DNA of 64,000 nt from Dermacentor variabilis (Eukaryota; Arthropoda; Arachnida; Ixodida; Ixodidae), in the NCBI RefSeq assembly GCF_050947875.1, contig NC_134568.1:204063017-204127016 (forward strand), given 5' to 3'. A program made the position numbers and the translations under genes. The stretch's first letter is position 1; every line of letters begins with the position of its first letter. Below, piece after piece: positions 61,803 through 64,000 of the stretch. Under the pieces are notes generated by a model. It did not search any database. It saw only the letters and a program-made list of their open reading frames with translations, and had not been told where the DNA came from.

Positions 61803-64000
61803 GAGAATCTGGAAGGTCAAAATGGGTAGCATATTCTGCACCTTAGGTGTCTATCATTGCTGTGGGAAATTCCTTTCGCTTATGAACTATCTCTTCTGAA
61901 CGCCTTTTTTTCAAATACATAATCTTTCGGATGGCGGGCCGGCATTATAAACATTGGAAAGGGAGGAAAGGTGCTCCCATTCATATTCACAGTGAAAAAA
62001 TTGAAGTAAACACGTACCCAAAGAAGTAAGCGATATAGGCGGTACATCAACTGACCTTGATCGCATTGTCGCAAATGTGCGCGCATAGACAAACATTTGT
62101 GCGCAAGCGAGGTGGGAAAAGACCATTGTGACCAATATCTAAATAGAAGAGATAGCTAGGTCACAAGAAAGTCTGCTCAACAAGAATACCACGGCACGCG
62201 CGTGATAGCATTCATTCAAGTACTGCAAATCTTTTTGCGACAATGCCACTGGCAGAGTGCTTACACATTCGTAGTGGTTTTTGCGCATAGCAAGCGCTTC
62301 AAGCATTTCTCTCATCGCTTGGTGGTTTCTCTCCGCAGTACACATGTGGCGGTGAAGGCTAGAGTACATGAGCACCGGCGACGAATGGTCGGCCAAATGT
62401 CCCTCCGACACCTGCGCCTAAAAATGAAGTGCGGTCACCTCGTAATCTGACATTAGGACACCTCCTAGTGGAGCCTGATGTAGCAAGGTGAAAGGTATCA
62501 GGCGTTCCTCGGTACGGATCTAGATGCTCCCAGTCATAGAACACCCGCCGAGATCTTGATCACCAACTTGAGTATATCTTTCAAAACATCAGCTAAAGCA
62601 ACTGCGAGACTTTTCGCTTTTTAGAAGAAACGAGATATCATTGCGATATCCAAGGACGATCCGCGTTTTCTCGGAAAATGCTTTTGCCGACTTTACGTCC
62701 GTCTATGACGTTTACAAACTGTTGACATCATATCACGACATGTCGAAACAACTAATGGAGTGATATTCCCTCTTACATGGGTGTCTGGTTCACTGCCAAT
62801 GCGCACACAAAGAAATCTGCCCTTTCATTGAAGCGCATACCGTTCCGGTTCTTGCATCTCCAGGCTCTAGACCTCCACGAAACACGCACAAAGTGGCGCG
62901 TTGAATTGCCTCACCACACTTGCATCGACTTGGATAATATTCTCCTACTATCCTGTCACTTCAACGGAAGTGCTGTGGTACAGCGGTACAACAGCTGGGC
63001 CCGTATTCGCAAAAATCTCCTACCCTAAAATTGTTGGCACGAAAAAAATTCTGCCAATCCTGATGCTGGACTTACAATTAGCAAAGGCCGCCAGCCAATG
63101 GCAGAGACCAGTTACGAACGAAAAGCTTTGTGACTTCGGCCCCTGGCTCACAACCAAGAAAGTCGTGAATCCTAGCTCCAACCAGAAACAAGAATTTCTT
63201 GTTTCTTTTTTCTTTCAGCGTCATTTTGTGATAAGAGGCCGATGTCCAACAAGGCAAAACGCCAAGGCACTCTGCCAATACCCATTTTGATGTACGTGAA
63301 GGCTATCCCTAATACAAAAAAGTTTCCTAACTATTACGAATTTAACAATTAAGGGGCGTCAGGCTGCACTGTTTTACCATTTGACTGCTTTTGTCGGCAT
63401 TGGTTCAACAAAATGTGGAGCTTTGTCGGGCTTAGCTACAAACTACAGTACTAATACTATGTTACGAACTACTACTACGTCGTTACGAAGCAAGGAAGAT
63501 TTCGAAAACCAGCCATTTTACTCCTTACCTACTTTCTACTGTTTTTCTTGTGTGCTACTGCGCCTGAGTATCGTCTGGCAAAAAAAGACAACCTTTGTGT
63601 AGTATTAGTCGGAAATGGCTCAATGAACTTGGAAGCGAAACGGAAGCTACAGCTACGGAAAACTGCCAACTTTTATGATGAAACTCGTGCAGGCAGTTAG
63701 AGGAACGCGGGAAGTGTCGCAATAATTATTGTCGCAGTAAACGAGGAAGAAGTATCTGTGCCCGCAATACTCGAAGAATTTTGTGTTGCGCAGATCTTGC
63801 ATTCGCGCCTTTTGTGAATATTCCGCATATTTATCTCCCTATATTGCGTAGGATTTAAAAGACAACACGCCAGCTTGCTTGAGTAAAGAATAACCATTGC
63901 ACGTGTCAATCAAAAACATTAACAATGCAGGAAGCACGTGAGAGTGGTTATTTATCTGAAGACTAAATGAAGTCTGGTCGCCCTCCATTATCACTGACTC
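61803..64000. other. 3' flank, no recognisable gene
   Basis: Several short frames (62139-62411, 62901-63290) have no domain or splice-supported continuation. Confidence 0.55.

Overview
The window reads as nuclear DNA of a hard tick (Ixodida). It has tRNA-derived SINEs of the Ruka type known from ixodid ticks, spliceosomal introns, dense and mutually nested transposons of nearly every metazoan class, long AT/TTA/GAAA/TAG microsatellites, and no operon-like gene packing. A 200-base run of N (51301-51500) is an assembly gap. Species cannot be fixed from the sequence.

One host gene is supported. It is a plus-strand gene with five coding exons: 14261-14748, 27288-27512, 32358-32493, 60814-60943 and 61658-61743. 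The reading frame and every splice phase agree, and together they encode 354 residues. The protein has one N-terminal transmembrane anchor and a JmjC/cupin-8 type Fe(II)/2-oxoglutarate oxygenase domain with an intact HxD...H triad. Its introns are about 12.5, 4.8, 28.3 and 0.7 kb. The first uses a GC donor, and the third splits the catalytic HxD motif. A poly(A) signal follows at 61797.

The rest of the window is the 5' flank (1-14 kb), the 3' flank (62-64 kb) and transposon-filled introns. The flank and intron 1 carry LINE fragments of RTE, CR1/L2-like and RNase H-bearing I-like types, Ruka SINEs, and a 2.69-kb hAT transposon nested in an older palindromic MITE. Intron 2 carries a Ruka copy and a CR1-like LINE. 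Intron 3 holds three foldback/MITE elements, a mariner split by a LINE, an internally deleted Ty3/gypsy element, an RTE LINE interrupted by another LINE tail, and a Penelope-like GIY-YIG remnant.

The most notable element, also in intron 3, is a nearly intact 6,683-bp Ty3/gypsy retrotransposon at 42807-49489 (minus strand). It has 679-bp LTRs that differ at about 4 positions, a 4-bp target duplication, and open gag and pol frames. Its pol order is protease-integrase-RT-RNase H, the copia-like order of the Gmr1 group. Its capsid ends in a segment that closely resembles the vertebrate SCAN domain. If confirmed, this is a young arthropod member of the lineage from which SCAN is thought to descend.

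The region below about 13.4 kb and above 61.8 kb shows no other host gene that I can support.
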